Shown here piece after piece: positions 29,381 through 37,946 of a stretch of DNA of 37,946 bases. The stretch is from Segatella copri (GTDB lineage Bacteria; Bacteroidota; Bacteroidia; Bacteroidales; Bacteroidaceae), in assembly GCF_002224675.1 (NCBI RefSeq), contig NZ_NMPZ01000033.1, forward strand, positions 1 to 37,946, given 5' to 3'. The stretch's first letter is position 1; each line of letters opens with the position of its first letter. Below the pieces are notes generated by a model. It saw only the letters and a list, made by a program, of their open reading frames with translations. It searched no databases and was not told where the DNA came from. The position numbers were made by a program, and so were the translations under genes.

Positions 29381-30214
29381 ATGGAGAAATTGAAAAGTTT
29401 GGTGGCATTAACAATCTTAGCCTATATGGGGATAGGATGTTGTTATGCCCAGAAAAAAATAGATGAGGCTTATCTGAAATGTCAATATGATTATACTTAT
29501 GTAGTGGATACTTTGTCTGGAAAAACAGCCAAGGATTGGTTGGTGCTGCAGATAGGTAAAAATATGTCCAAATGCTATAGTTATTATAGTATGCAGGTAG
29601 ATTCTATTTTTGCTTCTCCTGATAGAGATGTAATACTGCGGCAGCAGATAAATGCTGCGATAGGTAGTAAGACCGAGTGGCCTCATAAAAGGATGAAAGC
29701 CTATGTGTACAAAAACTATCCGCAAGGAAAGATGACTGTAACAGATGGCTTACTGATGCAAGATTATATTTATGAAGATACTTTATATGCTCAGAATTGG
29801 GTAATACAAGATTCTTCTAAATTAATCTTGGGACATGAGTGCCAAAAAGCAGTCTGTCATTATCGTGGTCATTGTTGGACTGCATGGTTTGCTATGGATA
29901 TTCCAATAACTGACGGACCTTGGAAATTATGTGGATTGCCGGGACTGATCATGGAGGCTACTATGGAAGATAATAGCCATGCCTTTAAACTTCTTGGCAT
30001 GGAAAAGGTGTCAAAGGAGCCGATTGTCTTTAGCAAGACTTACGTTGGAAACAACAAATTTGAGAAGACTACATTTGAAAAATTCTTAAAGGAACAATAT
30101 GTATTTCTTTTTGGAGATTTCCAGTCACAAACGCAACTACAGGGCATTGATATTCCCCAGATAGAAAAAGTTGGTTCTAAAAAGTGGAAATATAAACAAT
30201 TAGAAAGTTTGTAA
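29381..30214 (+). CDS. GLPGLI family protein (copy 2, divergent)
   Basis: 277 residues with a signal peptide ending near CCYAQ. It has GPWKLCGLPGLIMEATM, KMTVTDGLL, GHECQKAVCHYRGHCWTAWFAMDIP and SKCYSYYSMQVDS. It lacks the NQNSI..A..GISLG tail of copies 1 and 3 and ends with a different, Lys-rich sequence (KVGSKKWKYKQLE). Spacing is 37 bp from copy 1 and 31 bp to copy 3, so all are co-transcribed. It may bind a different partner or substrate from its sisters; this is inferred from divergence only. Confidence 0.88.
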   Translation: MEKLKSLVALTILAYMGIGCCYAQKKIDEAYLKCQYDYTYVVDTLSGKTAKDWLVLQIGKNMSKCYSYYSMQVDSIFASPDRDVILRQQINAAIGSKTEWPHKRMKAYVYKNYPQGKMTVTDGLLMQDYIYEDTLYAQNWVIQDSSKLILGHECQKAVCHYRGHCWTAWFAMDIPITDGPWKLCGLPGLIMEATMEDNSHAFKLLGMEKVSKEPIVFSKTYVGNNKFEKTTFEKFLKEQYVFLFGDFQSQTQLQGIDIPQIEKVGSKKWKYKQLESL

Positions 30215-30245
30215 AATATAAATAGATATATAGTATTGAAAAATC

Positions 30246-31088
30246 ATGAAGAGAAAGTGTTTCATATTTCTATTTTTAACTTTTTATCTTATTGGCTTTG
30301 CCCAAAATAAAAAGATAGATACGGCTAATATGCTGTGTAGCTATGTATATGAATATCTTACGGATACGCTGTCTGGAGAACAACAGCGCAAGGAAGACTT
30401 GCTCTATCTGCAAATCGGAGCGGAGTGTTCTAAATGCTATAGCTATTATACTTATCAGTGTGATTCTCTGATGGCTTCTCCTAATGGCGATAAACTATGG
30501 GATAGCTTCTTGGCTGAAGCTGTTGGAAAAGGATTGAAAGGAAAGCAATTACACAATGCCATACCACATCGCAGAATGTCTGCAACCATCTACAAGAATT
30601 ATCCGCAAGGAAAGATAACTGTTACCGACTTCTTGCTGGGACAATATTACCTTTATGAAGATGCTTTAAACTCACAGGAGTGGAATATAGAAAGTGACAG
30701 CATGAAGGTTGTTCTTGGACATGAATGTCAAAAGGCTACTTGTAGTTTCAGGGGAAGAAAATGGACAGCTTGGTTTGCCTTGGATGTTCCTGTAAGTGAT
30801 GGACCTTTGAAATTCTGTGGTCTCCCTGGGTTAATCATGGAAGTATATGATAGAGGAAAGCAATACTACTTTTGTATTAATGGAATGCAACAGGTTAGTG
30901 CAACACCAATCACTTTTGGTATATTAGATAAAGATTTTAAACATTTTCAGAAAACAGATAGAAAAGACTTCTTGTTATCAAAGTATAGATATTTGAGGAA
31001 TCAAAATAGTATAAATGAGGCTTCTACAGGTATCTCTCTAGGTAGCGTGGATGAAGCTCTAAAATATGATCTGATAGAAAAAGAATAA
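30246..31088 (+). CDS. GLPGLI family protein (copy 3)
   Basis: 280 residues. Signal peptide KCFIFLFLTFYLIGFAQ. Key family segments are SKCYSYYTYQCDS, RMSATIYKNYPQGKITVTD, GHECQKATCSFRGRKWTAWFALDVP and GPLKFCGLPGLIMEVYDRG. The C-terminus (RNQNSINEASTGISLG) matches copy 1. The extra Cys in YQCDS and the longer insert before the IPHRRM segment distinguish it. It ends 47 bp before the large barrel gene, a pairing typical for the family. Confidence 0.9.
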   Translation: MKRKCFIFLFLTFYLIGFAQNKKIDTANMLCSYVYEYLTDTLSGEQQRKEDLLYLQIGAECSKCYSYYTYQCDSLMASPNGDKLWDSFLAEAVGKGLKGKQLHNAIPHRRMSATIYKNYPQGKITVTDFLLGQYYLYEDALNSQEWNIESDSMKVVLGHECQKATCSFRGRKWTAWFALDVPVSDGPLKFCGLPGLIMEVYDRGKQYYFCINGMQQVSATPITFGILDKDFKHFQKTDRKDFLLSKYRYLRNQNSINEASTGISLGSVDEALKYDLIEKE

Positions 31089-31135
31089 GTATCAACGTAA
31101 AGAGAGAACGGATTGGTTTCTCGAGAAGATAATTT

Positions 31136-33772
31136 ATGAAGCAACTGTTTTTATATCTGTGGTTTATCTGTATGAGCACTTTGACCTATGCCCAGCAAGT
31201 CACCTTGTCGGGTAAGGTGGAAGATGCCTATACGGGCAACGGACTGCAGGGGGTGATGGTTACCATCCGACCTGCTGCCGGCAATAGAATCCTGAAGTTT
31301 ACCAAGACGCAGGCAGATGGAAGTTTCCTGCTGTCGCTCAATGCTATTCCGGATGGTCGTAACGTGCTGCATTTCTCGATGATGGGATATGCTACGAAAG
31401 TTATCCCCTTATCAAAGGATACTACCCAATATCATGTGCTCCTGACGGAGCAGGCTACAAAGCTGAAGGATGTTGTGGTGAAGGCTCCAAGCATCCGACA
31501 GCGGGGCGATACCATCTCCTACAATGTGGCAAGCTTTGCCGATGCCAACGACAAGAGTTTGGCTGATGTCTTGAAGAAGATGCCGGGAATGGAGGTGTCG
31601 GATAAGGGAGAAATCAAATATAACGGCAAGGCTATCAACAAGTTTTATATCGAAGGACATGATATGCTCGGCGGCCGCTATTCCATCGCCACCAACAATA
31701 TACATCAGAAGGATGTCGGTTCGGTAGAGGTGATGACCAATCATCAGCCTATCAAGGCTTTGGAAGATATGTCGTTCTCGCAAGACCCTGCCATCAATAT
31801 CAAACTGAAGGAATCAGCCAAGAGCCGTCTGGTAGGAACGCTGAAAGCAGGTGGCGGTATGGAGCAGAAGAAAGGGGAGAAGTTTGGTAAGCTGAATGTC
31901 TGGGAAGGCGAGATGTCGTTGATGCGCTTTGCCAAGAAAGCCCAGTCGCTCAATACCTTCAAGAGTAATAATATAGGTACGGATGTAACCGGTGAAGGCA
32001 ATCTCCTCTTTTCGGATAATGGCACTGGTGTGATGGGAAATTCTTATAATCTGAAAGATTACGTGAATGTTACGCCCGACCAGCTGACGGATATTTCAGA
32101 CAGCCGTGTACGTAAGAACCAGACCCATGTTTTCACCACCAATAATCTCTGGGTGTTAGGCAAAAATACGGATTTGTCTTCTCAAATAGTCTATACCCAT
32201 GACCGTCTTCTTTCTTCCTCATTCAGTAATACCCAGTATTTCCTGAATGATTCAACCATTTATGATGTAGAGGATGAACAGGCAAAGCAGAAGCAGAACA
32301 GATTGGTTGCCGACTTTACGCTGACTTCGAATGGCGAAAAGTCGTATGTTGCCAATCAGCTTTCCGCCGACCTGGCTTGGAATGATGTCATGATGGATAT
32401 TGCCGGCTCTTATCCTAATCATCAGCAGGTCAAGATGCCGAAATATAAAGTATCAGACAAGCTGGAACTGTTGCATCGGAGTGGTAAGCGAACCTATACC
32501 TTTAACACGTATAATGCTTATATGGTGAATCCGCACTCTCTGTCTGTTGATAATTTGCAGCAAACGGCTTATCAAAGTGTTCGTTCGGCAGCATTCTTCA
32601 GTCATACCAATACTTCGCTCGGCTTTTTCCTCAAGCCTTTTACCGTCATGATGAAGGTAGGCTTGCAGGTATTGAGCAGAACGATGAAGAGTCATCTGGA
32701 GGGAGTACCCGATTCCCTGGGTAATATGCGCAATCAGATAGGCATGACCTTCTTCCGTGCCTATGCATCGCCGGAGGCAGAGTACAACCAGGGTGGCTGG
32801 CATATCCGTTTCCAGATGCCCATCACCTTTACACCTTATTATTATAATGATAAGTTGATGGGAGCGAAAGAGAATACCAGCAAGACACTGGTTGCTCCTC
32901 AACTCAGCGTGAGCTATTTCCTTACAGCCCGTTTGCAGGCTACGCTTTCCGGTGGAATCGCTCAGCGGGAAGTGGACGAACAGAATTTCTATCAGGGACT
33001 GCTGATGCGTGATTACCGTAATCTTTATACGGGTTTCGTGGATTATACCGCCGACAGGAGCAAGCAGGTTTCCTTCAACATCAACTATAAGCGTCCTCTT
33101 GCTACCATCTTTGCCAATGCCTATATCCGCAAGAGCTGGTCTGACAGTCATCTTACGGTGGCTCGTGATTTTGTGGGTGATTATATCATCAACTCCTATT
33201 TTTCCAACAGCAGCAGTTCTGAAAACCTGATGGCTGGTGGAAAGGTGAGTAAGGGATTGGAATTCATGCATGGACTCGTTAGCGTAGGTTTTGATTATCT
33301 GAGGTTTGATGGCTTCCTGCGTCAGAACGATTCTCCTTCAGCCTATTCATCTGATAACTATATGTTGTCGGCAAAATGGAGTGGTCGTCCTGTGGATTGG
33401 TTCAATTTCACCTATGAGCTGAACTGGGATAAGGATAAGATGGTATTGAAGAATTTGGGTTTCGATTCTTCCTCTACCAATCTTGCCCAGAATCTCACTT
33501 TCAACTTCCAGCCATTGAAGTCATGGTTCATCAAGTTGCATGGAGAGCATTATCGCAATCAGATAGCAGATTATCAGCACAAGAATCTTACTCTTGCCGA
33601 TGTATCCACCAGTTATGGCTTCAGGAATGGCATGGAGTTGAGCCTGACTGCGCTCAATCTTTTCAATCAGCGCACCTACGGCTATACTGTTTATTCTGGG
33701 TTGACCCGTACGAGCAAGGAGTATCAGTTGCGAGGTAGGACAATACTGATGTCTATATTCTTTCATTTTTAG
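31136..33772 (+). CDS. CarboxypepD_reg-like / TonB-type outer-membrane barrel protein
   Basis: 878 residues. Signal peptide (LYLWFICMSTLTYA|Q). Residues ~20-105 are a carboxypeptidase-regulatory-like domain (VTLSGKVEDAYTGNGLQGVMVTI, FLLSLNAIPDG, FSMMGYATKVIPL). Residues ~110-230 are a plug-like domain (LKDVVVKAPSIRQRGDTISYNVASF, DKSLADVLKKMPGMEV, KAINKFYIEGHDMLGGRY). The rest is a large beta barrel ending in a typical aromatic C-terminus (ILMSIFFHF). The DNA is GC-richer and more host-like than that of the AT-rich barrel gene that follows. It is the usual companion of GLPGLI genes and probably works with them at the outer membrane (inference). Confidence 0.88.
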   Translation: MKQLFLYLWFICMSTLTYAQQVTLSGKVEDAYTGNGLQGVMVTIRPAAGNRILKFTKTQADGSFLLSLNAIPDGRNVLHFSMMGYATKVIPLSKDTTQYHVLLTEQATKLKDVVVKAPSIRQRGDTISYNVASFADANDKSLADVLKKMPGMEVSDKGEIKYNGKAINKFYIEGHDMLGGRYSIATNNIHQKDVGSVEVMTNHQPIKALEDMSFSQDPAINIKLKESAKSRLVGTLKAGGGMEQKKGEKFGKLNVWEGEMSLMRFAKKAQSLNTFKSNNIGTDVTGEGNLLFSDNGTGVMGNSYNLKDYVNVTPDQLTDISDSRVRKNQTHVFTTNNLWVLGKNTDLSSQIVYTHDRLLSSSFSNTQYFLNDSTIYDVEDEQAKQKQNRLVADFTLTSNGEKSYVANQLSADLAWNDVMMDIAGSYPNHQQVKMPKYKVSDKLELLHRSGKRTYTFNTYNAYMVNPHSLSVDNLQQTAYQSVRSAAFFSHTNTSLGFFLKPFTVMMKVGLQVLSRTMKSHLEGVPDSLGNMRNQIGMTFFRAYASPEAEYNQGGWHIRFQMPITFTPYYYNDKLMGAKENTSKTLVAPQLSVSYFLTARLQATLSGGIAQREVDEQNFYQGLLMRDYRNLYTGFVDYTADRSKQVSFNINYKRPLATIFANAYIRKSWSDSHLTVARDFVGDYIINSYFSNSSSSENLMAGGKVSKGLEFMHGLVSVGFDYLRFDGFLRQNDSPSAYSSDNYMLSAKWSGRPVDWFNFTYELNWDKDKMVLKNLGFDSSSTNLAQNLTFNFQPLKSWFIKLHGEHYRNQIADYQHKNLTLADVSTSYGFRNGMELSLTALNLFNQRTYGYTVYSGLTRTSKEYQLRGRTILMSIFFHF

Positions 33773-33774
33773 GA

Positions 33775-33924
33775 ATGGTACATATTGTGAATTTTTTAAT
33801 GATAAAAATAAGTATGAAAATTAATAAAATTCTTTGTGATCATCAAGGACAATATGAATTGTTGGAACATCGTATAAAAGATTATTGTTGGCGAGTCATT
33901 AATAATAAAAAACTTAAGAGATGA
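33775..33924 (+). CDS. Small ORF overlapping the next barrel gene
   Basis: The ORF is 49 residues from the ATG at 33775, or 36 from the ATG at 33814. It begins 2 bp after the barrel gene's stop, and its TGA overlaps the next gene's ATG (ATGA, 33921-33924). The product is basic, with Cys in ILCDHQG and KDYCWRV and no signal peptide or double glycine. Tight coupling on both sides is the main reason to think it is translated; it could also merely act to deliver ribosomes to the next gene. Confidence 0.4.
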   Translation: MVHIVNFLMIKISMKINKILCDHQGQYELLEHRIKDYCWRVINNKKLKR

Positions 33925-36197
33925 AGTACATTTGGGTAGTGTTGATGTTATTTTTGTTTCCTTTCACTTGCTTAGCGCAGGTGAGAGGAAAAATTGTATC
34001 TGTATCGGATTCTTCTTGTGTGCCTTTTGTTACAGTTTCTGCTTTTGATAAAACAAATCGGTTTCTGGGTGGAGTGCGCAGTATGGAAACAGGAGAATTC
34101 TCTTTGGAGAGCAAAGGAAACATATATAAATTGTCTTTCCAGTCGATAGGTTTTGAAAAACGAGATACTATATCTCCTCTTGGTTTCAAGGGCGATATAG
34201 GTGTTGTTGTATTGCAATCAAAGGTGGAAAACTTAAAGGAGGTGGTAGCTGTGGCTGATATGGTGAGTAGAAATGCATCTAAAGAAACTGTATTCATCAC
34301 CGATTCCCTTCGAAAAGGAACCACTAGTGCTATACAGCTATTAGCAAAAATTCCAGGTATAACAACAGATTGGGGAACAGATGAAGTGAATGTAGGAAAA
34401 GATAAAAATGTACCTGTAATTATCAATGGCAAGGAAGTAAAACGAGAATATGCCATCAGCATAAACCCAAAGCGCATCAAAACTGTAGAAATTATGCGTT
34501 ATCCTGCTGGTAAATATTCTGAATATCCAGTAGTGCTCAATATGGAACTGGTTAATGACTATACAGGATGGGATATAAGTGCGTTCTCCCGCAATTTGTA
34601 TTCTTTCAGAAATAAGCATTCCAATAGGGAAGTTATGGGTGCAAACTTTACCTATACATTTCCAAGAGTTAATCTGTATGGCAGCCTAAACTTTACGCAT
34701 CGTCAGAATTATGATGTATTAGGTTATGAATATAGTAACTTGGGTGATGTGACGATAAAATCAAAGGCTATTGATTATAGAAAACCAAACATGAGTACTG
34801 GGAGCAATATTGGTAGCTTTAGTTTGGGAACAGATTATAAATTGTCAGATAATCAAACACTATCTGTGCAAGCTTGGATAGAGACAAAGGGAAGTAAACA
34901 AAGTGATTTCTTTTCTGTTTCTAAGAGGGACGAAAAATATGAATCAAATAGCCTAGATGATTTCAAAACAGATGATTATACTATTGGATTGTTTTATAAG
35001 GGAACGGTTCTAAAACATTTAAATTTATCTTCGGAACTCATATATAATAGGTATGATATTCATGAAGATAGATTTTATAGTGCAAAAAATGATGTAGTTC
35101 GAACCCCTTACAAGGGAGATAAAAACTATTGGCGTTATTATTTGTCTGGTTACTATAACTTAGGCAGCAAGGTGTCTTTGTGGGCAGACTATACCCAAAT
35201 ATGGAAAGATTATTCTAATTCTGACCGAAATGAGAATGTTCTGTTGTATAATAGCAAGGAAACTCGAAGTAAATTGATGGGAGCAATATCATATCAGCCA
35301 TTTAGAAATTTCAATGCTTTGCTAGGCACTCATTTGTTGACTGTTAAAGATGAAAACCAATTGAAGGCTGTATCTGAGGAACATACATCTTGGATGCCTT
35401 TGTTTAAAGGTTATTGGAAACCTGTTAAGTGGATGTATTTGCAATATAATTATTTTTGTGATGTGGAGTATCCCAACCTTGATCAGTTGTCAACGGTAAG
35501 ATGGCAAGTGAACGATGTGCTTTGGCATAGAGGCAATTCTGAGTTGAAACCTAGAATTATGCATTATTCTGAAATTACGGTCAACTTTGTCAATACAGTC
35601 AAGATTGACTATATGTACAAGCAGAGCAAGGATGAGATTATAGACTATTATCAGCAAGAAGAGGATAAAACTTATCAAACTCAAGCAAATTGTAATTACA
35701 GACATAATTACTTGGGAATGGAAGGTGATTATAATCTTGGCAAAGGCGTAGAACTGTCATTTGTTGCAAATTACCAATGGTATCATCGGTATATGAAAGA
35801 TGACACGAAGCATTTTGGCAGAACCTGGTATCTTGATACACAGCTTCTTTGGAATGTTCCAAATACAAAATTGAGTTTTATGGCTAGCTATTTCCTTCGT
35901 CACGACAAATTGCCATTATTACAAGGTAAACAGTATGATGAAGAGGAAAAGTTGTTTGTTGGAACTTCTTGCTCTTTGTTAAAAGGTAAGTTGCCAATAT
36001 CTTTGGAAGTAAGCATACCGACTTCCATGATTTCCAAGAAGACTTATACGAAAGTGAGTCTTCCAAATTTTGCTTATCAAACCTATGGCGATAATAGAGT
36101 AAATGCTTTTGTTGCCCTTATCAGTGTTAAGTATAGTTTGGGTAAGGGGAAGACAACAAAGCTAAATAATAGTAAGAATTTAGATGTGGAAAAGTAA
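33921..36197 (+). CDS. CarboxypepD_reg-like outer-membrane barrel protein (paralog of the RiPP-operon barrel)
   Basis: 758 residues. Signal peptide (VVLMLFLFPFTCLAQ). A carboxypeptidase-regulatory-like domain (VRGKIVSVSDSSCVPFVTVSAF, GEFSLESKGNIYKLSFQSIGF) is followed by a plug-like domain (FITDSLRKGTTSAIQLLAKIPGITTDW, VPVIINGKEVKREYA, RIKTVEIMRYPAGKYSEYP) and an OMP_b-brl_3-type barrel rich in aromatic strands. The plug region parallels the frameshifted barrel protein at 23384 (LLAKLPGVDY, IIEVNGVPA, KIEVVRLPSARY), so the two are paralogs. Its base composition is AT-rich like the RiPP operon, unlike the 31136 barrel. It is the last gene before the terminator at 36275. Confidence 0.85.
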   Translation: MKYIWVVLMLFLFPFTCLAQVRGKIVSVSDSSCVPFVTVSAFDKTNRFLGGVRSMETGEFSLESKGNIYKLSFQSIGFEKRDTISPLGFKGDIGVVVLQSKVENLKEVVAVADMVSRNASKETVFITDSLRKGTTSAIQLLAKIPGITTDWGTDEVNVGKDKNVPVIINGKEVKREYAISINPKRIKTVEIMRYPAGKYSEYPVVLNMELVNDYTGWDISAFSRNLYSFRNKHSNREVMGANFTYTFPRVNLYGSLNFTHRQNYDVLGYEYSNLGDVTIKSKAIDYRKPNMSTGSNIGSFSLGTDYKLSDNQTLSVQAWIETKGSKQSDFFSVSKRDEKYESNSLDDFKTDDYTIGLFYKGTVLKHLNLSSELIYNRYDIHEDRFYSAKNDVVRTPYKGDKNYWRYYLSGYYNLGSKVSLWADYTQIWKDYSNSDRNENVLLYNSKETRSKLMGAISYQPFRNFNALLGTHLLTVKDENQLKAVSEEHTSWMPLFKGYWKPVKWMYLQYNYFCDVEYPNLDQLSTVRWQVNDVLWHRGNSELKPRIMHYSEITVNFVNTVKIDYMYKQSKDEIIDYYQQEEDKTYQTQANCNYRHNYLGMEGDYNLGKGVELSFVANYQWYHRYMKDDTKHFGRTWYLDTQLLWNVPNTKLSFMASYFLRHDKLPLLQGKQYDEEEKLFVGTSCSLLKGKLPISLEVSIPTSMISKKTYTKVSLPNFAYQTYGDNRVNAFVALISVKYSLGKGKTTKLNNSKNLDVEK

Positions 36198-36274
36198 ATG
36201 AATAGATTTCGTGGTATTATATAAGGGGAAGAAGGGCAAGAAGTTCAGAAGGTGAACTCCTCTCGGTTTCTCTT

Positions 36275-36301
36275 AGCAGTACAATCTGTGTACTGCTTTG
36301 T
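36275..36301 (+). terminator. Terminator of the GLPGLI/barrel operon
   Basis: AGCAGTAC (36275-36282) pairs perfectly with GTACTGCT (36290-36297) around a 7-nt loop, followed by TTG and an AT-rich stretch. It lies 77 bp after the barrel gene's stop. The remaining spacer to 36443 holds only a short AGTTC/GAACT hairpin (36242-36258) and the pdxS promoter. Confidence 0.75.
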
Positions 36302-36405
36302 ATATTCAGGAATATCTCTTATATATTTGCGAATTTCTCTTTATACAAAATGACTCAATGTTTGTAGAAAATGGAACTTTTTTCTGCTGTTTCGACGAAA
36401 AGTGT

Positions 36406-36413
36406 TTACTTTG
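36406..36413 (+). promoter_or_regulatory. Probable -7 box of pdxST
   Basis: TTACTTTG differs from TAnnTTTG at one position. It is followed by GCAGCCG and lies 30 bp before the pdxS ATG. Confidence 0.45.
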
Positions 36414-36443
36414 CAGCCGTAAATAGATAAAATTAAAAGAATT

Positions 36444-37319
36444 ATGGCAGAAAATAGACAAGAATTGAACCGCAACTTGGCTCAGATGCTCAAGGGTGGT
36501 GTGATTATGGACGTAACAACTCCTGAACAGGCAAGAATCGCAGAGGCAGCAGGTGCATGCGCAGTAATGGCGCTGGAACGTATTCCAGCTGATATCCGTG
36601 CAGTAGGTGGTGTTTCTCGTATGAGCGACCCTAAGATGATTAAGGGTATTCAGGAGGCTGTTTCTATCCCTGTAATGGCTAAGTGCCGTATCGGTCACTT
36701 CGCTGAGGCTCAGATTCTTCAGGCTATCGAAATCGACTATATCGACGAGAGCGAGGTGCTCTCTCCAGCAGATAACGTTTATCACATCGACAAGACTCAG
36801 TTCGACGTGCCATTCGTTTGTGGTGCCAAGAATCTGGGCGAGGCGCTCCGTCGTATTGCTGAGGGTGCTACCATGATCCGTACCAAGGGTGAGCCAGGAA
36901 CAGGTGATGTGGTTCAGGCTGTTACCCACATGCGTATGATGCAGAGCGAAATCCGCCGCCTGGTTTCTATGAGCGAGGATGAACTTTATGAGGCAGCCAA
37001 GCAGTTGCAGGCTCCTTACGACCTGGTGAAGTATGTTCACGAGAACGGCAAGTTGCCAGTGGTTAACTTCGCAGCCGGTGGTGTGGCTACTCCAGCTGAT
37101 GCTGCCCTGATGATGCAGCTCGGTGCTGAGGGTGTATTCGTAGGTTCTGGTATCTTCAAGAGCGGTAACCCAGCTAAGCGTGCACAGGCTATCGTGAAGG
37201 CTGTTACCAACTACAACGACCCTAAGATGCTGGCTGAATTGAGCGAGGACCTCGGCGAAGCAATGGTAGGTATCAATGAGCAGGAGATTGCTTTGCTCAT
37301 GGCTGAAAGAGGTAAGTAA
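36444..37319 (+). CDS. pdxS: Pyridoxal 5'-phosphate synthase lyase subunit PdxS
   Basis: 291 residues, normal length for the family. PdxS condenses ribose 5-phosphate, glyceraldehyde 3-phosphate and ammonia to PLP. Catalytic lysines are K80 in VMAKCRIGH and K148 in MIRTKGEPGTG, and D23 in GGVIMDVTTPEQA is the conserved Asp. The GVFVGSGIFKSGNP phosphate-binding loop is intact. It forms a dodecamer with PdxT supplying ammonia. The stop and the pdxT start share a base (TAATG). Codon use is strongly biased (GGT, GCT, CGT), as for a well-expressed core gene, in contrast to the AT-rich accessory genes to the left. Confidence 0.98.
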   Translation: MAENRQELNRNLAQMLKGGVIMDVTTPEQARIAEAAGACAVMALERIPADIRAVGGVSRMSDPKMIKGIQEAVSIPVMAKCRIGHFAEAQILQAIEIDYIDESEVLSPADNVYHIDKTQFDVPFVCGAKNLGEALRRIAEGATMIRTKGEPGTGDVVQAVTHMRMMQSEIRRLVSMSEDELYEAAKQLQAPYDLVKYVHENGKLPVVNFAAGGVATPADAALMMQLGAEGVFVGSGIFKSGNPAKRAQAIVKAVTNYNDPKMLAELSEDLGEAMVGINEQEIALLMAERGK

Positions 37320-37885
37320 TGAGAATAGCAGTATTAGCTTTACAAGGCGCTTTTGCTGAGCACAGACAGAAGTTGGCTCAGTTGGGCGTGGATAGTTTTG
37401 AGGTTCGCCAGTTGAAGGATTGGGACCAGCCTAAGGATGGCTTGATTATTCCAGGTGGTGAGAGTACCACTCAGGCGAAACTCTTGAATGAACTGGGATT
37501 GATGGAGCCTGTGAAGGAGGCGATTGCTGCCGGCTTGCCTGTTTATGGTACCTGTGCCGGTTTGATTCTTCTTGCCAAGAAGATTGAGGGCGAGCCTAGT
37601 CAGCGCATAGCTTCGATGGACATCACGGCTTTGAGAAATGCCTACGGTCGCCAGTTGGGCAGTTTCTACATCGAGGCTCCGATGAAGGGCATCGAGGGCA
37701 ACATCCCAATGACTTTCATCCGTGCTCCTTATATTAAAGAGGTGTGGGGAGATGCAGAGGTTCTGGCTGAAGTAGATGGCAAGATTGTGGCTGCCCGCCA
37801 GGGCAAGCAGCTGGTTACAGCCTTTCATCCGGAATTGAACGAAAGCCTGGAGATTCATAAGTATTTCCTGGAGATGTGCAAGTAA
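37319..37885 (+). CDS. pdxT: Pyridoxal 5'-phosphate synthase glutaminase subunit PdxT
   Basis: 188 residues, complete. It is a class I glutamine amidotransferase: IIPGGEST (43-50), nucleophile Cys79 in GTCAGL, and His170/Glu172 in TAFHPELNE complete the triad. It hydrolyses glutamine and channels ammonia to PdxS. The start is coupled to pdxS by a one-base overlap. Nothing unusual is seen. The remaining 61 bp to the window edge show no gene; the last bases (AAAAGCCTTGCGGAATCC) could be the first arm of a terminator cut by the window end. Confidence 0.98.
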   Translation: MRIAVLALQGAFAEHRQKLAQLGVDSFEVRQLKDWDQPKDGLIIPGGESTTQAKLLNELGLMEPVKEAIAAGLPVYGTCAGLILLAKKIEGEPSQRIASMDITALRNAYGRQLGSFYIEAPMKGIEGNIPMTFIRAPYIKEVWGDAEVLAEVDGKIVAARQGKQLVTAFHPELNESLEIHKYFLEMCK

Positions 37886-37946
37886 TGTAATGCGGAATTA
37901 TATTTCGTGGATTCATATTATAAAAGCAAAAAGCCTTGCGGAATCC

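Noticed and set aside
32453..33271. 272-aa minus-strand frame inside the 31136 barrel gene
   Set aside because: Antisense shadow; the plus-strand product has a signal peptide and full barrel architecture.
1..37946. CRISPR array, tRNA, rRNA or intact insertion sequence
   Set aside because: No regularly spaced repeats, no cloverleaf-like sequence and no transposase motif were seen on either strand.

Overview
The window is chromosomal DNA from a member of the Bacteroidota, most likely a Prevotellaceae (Segatella/Prevotella-like) gut or oral bacterium. The evidence is repeated TAnnTTTG -7 promoter boxes, weak A-rich ribosome sites, Mfa-type fimbrillins, GLPGLI proteins, CarboxypepD/TonB-type outer-membrane barrels and a TPR-membrane-HTH regulator. 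The strongly AT-rich accessory blocks contrast with the GC-richer, housekeeping-like pdxS/pdxT pair at the right edge.

Region 1 (1-5641) looks like cargo of a mobile element. At the left edge are the tail of an unidentified protein ending in a Lys/Arg-rich run and a coupled membrane protein, possibly from a mobilization operon. On the minus strand is a compact seven-gene operon: a predicted enterotoxin-A-like ADP-ribosyltransferase, a DUF2589 protein with an Ig-like tail, an uncharacterised 259-aa protein, a second DUF2589 protein, a zinc-ribbon protein, an unknown 159-aa protein and a phage-type N-acetylmuramidase. Its promoter is partly embedded in the terminator hairpin of a LytTR regulator gene.

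Region 2 (5642-15468, all minus strand) holds the LytTR gene and a Mfa/Fim-like fimbrial operon: a small membrane protein, an OmpA-family barrel, a Mfa2-like anchor and three fimbrillin-family lipoproteins, the last with BspA-like leucine-rich repeats. Upstream of it is a coupled regulatory operon: XRE protein, AlbA_2 ATPase with a heptad minisatellite, and a membrane-anchored AraC regulator. The AraC gene is split by a G8 tract and would be restored by loss of one G, so it is a phase-variation candidate.

Region 3 (15469-28306, plus strand) is the most interesting. After a 571-bp spacer with a possible multi-hairpin RNA comes a TPR-TM-HTH regulator, then an operon with a DUF3244-like secreted protein, a lipoprotein that may be a beta-trefoil plus aerolysin-like pore former, a MACPF lipoprotein, a DUF5036-like lipoprotein, a radical SAM/SPASM peptide maturase, a TonB-type outer-membrane barrel (frameshifted at T8), a 50-aa double-glycine RiPP precursor, a C39-peptidase ABC exporter and a truncated HlyD remnant, closed by a strong terminator. 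The regulator gene and the toxin/peptide operon have the same promoter layout, with TAGACC elements at matching distances. This suggests one transcriptional unit of control for pore-forming proteins and a modified peptide, plausibly for antagonism between bacteria.

Region 4 (28307-36301, plus strand) starts with a clear promoter and carries three tandem GLPGLI paralogs, two outer-membrane barrel proteins and a small overlapping ORF, ending at a terminator. Region 5 (36302-37946) is pdxST (PLP synthase). No tRNA, rRNA, CRISPR array or intact insertion sequence was seen. All family assignments come from reading motifs by eye; no database search was run.
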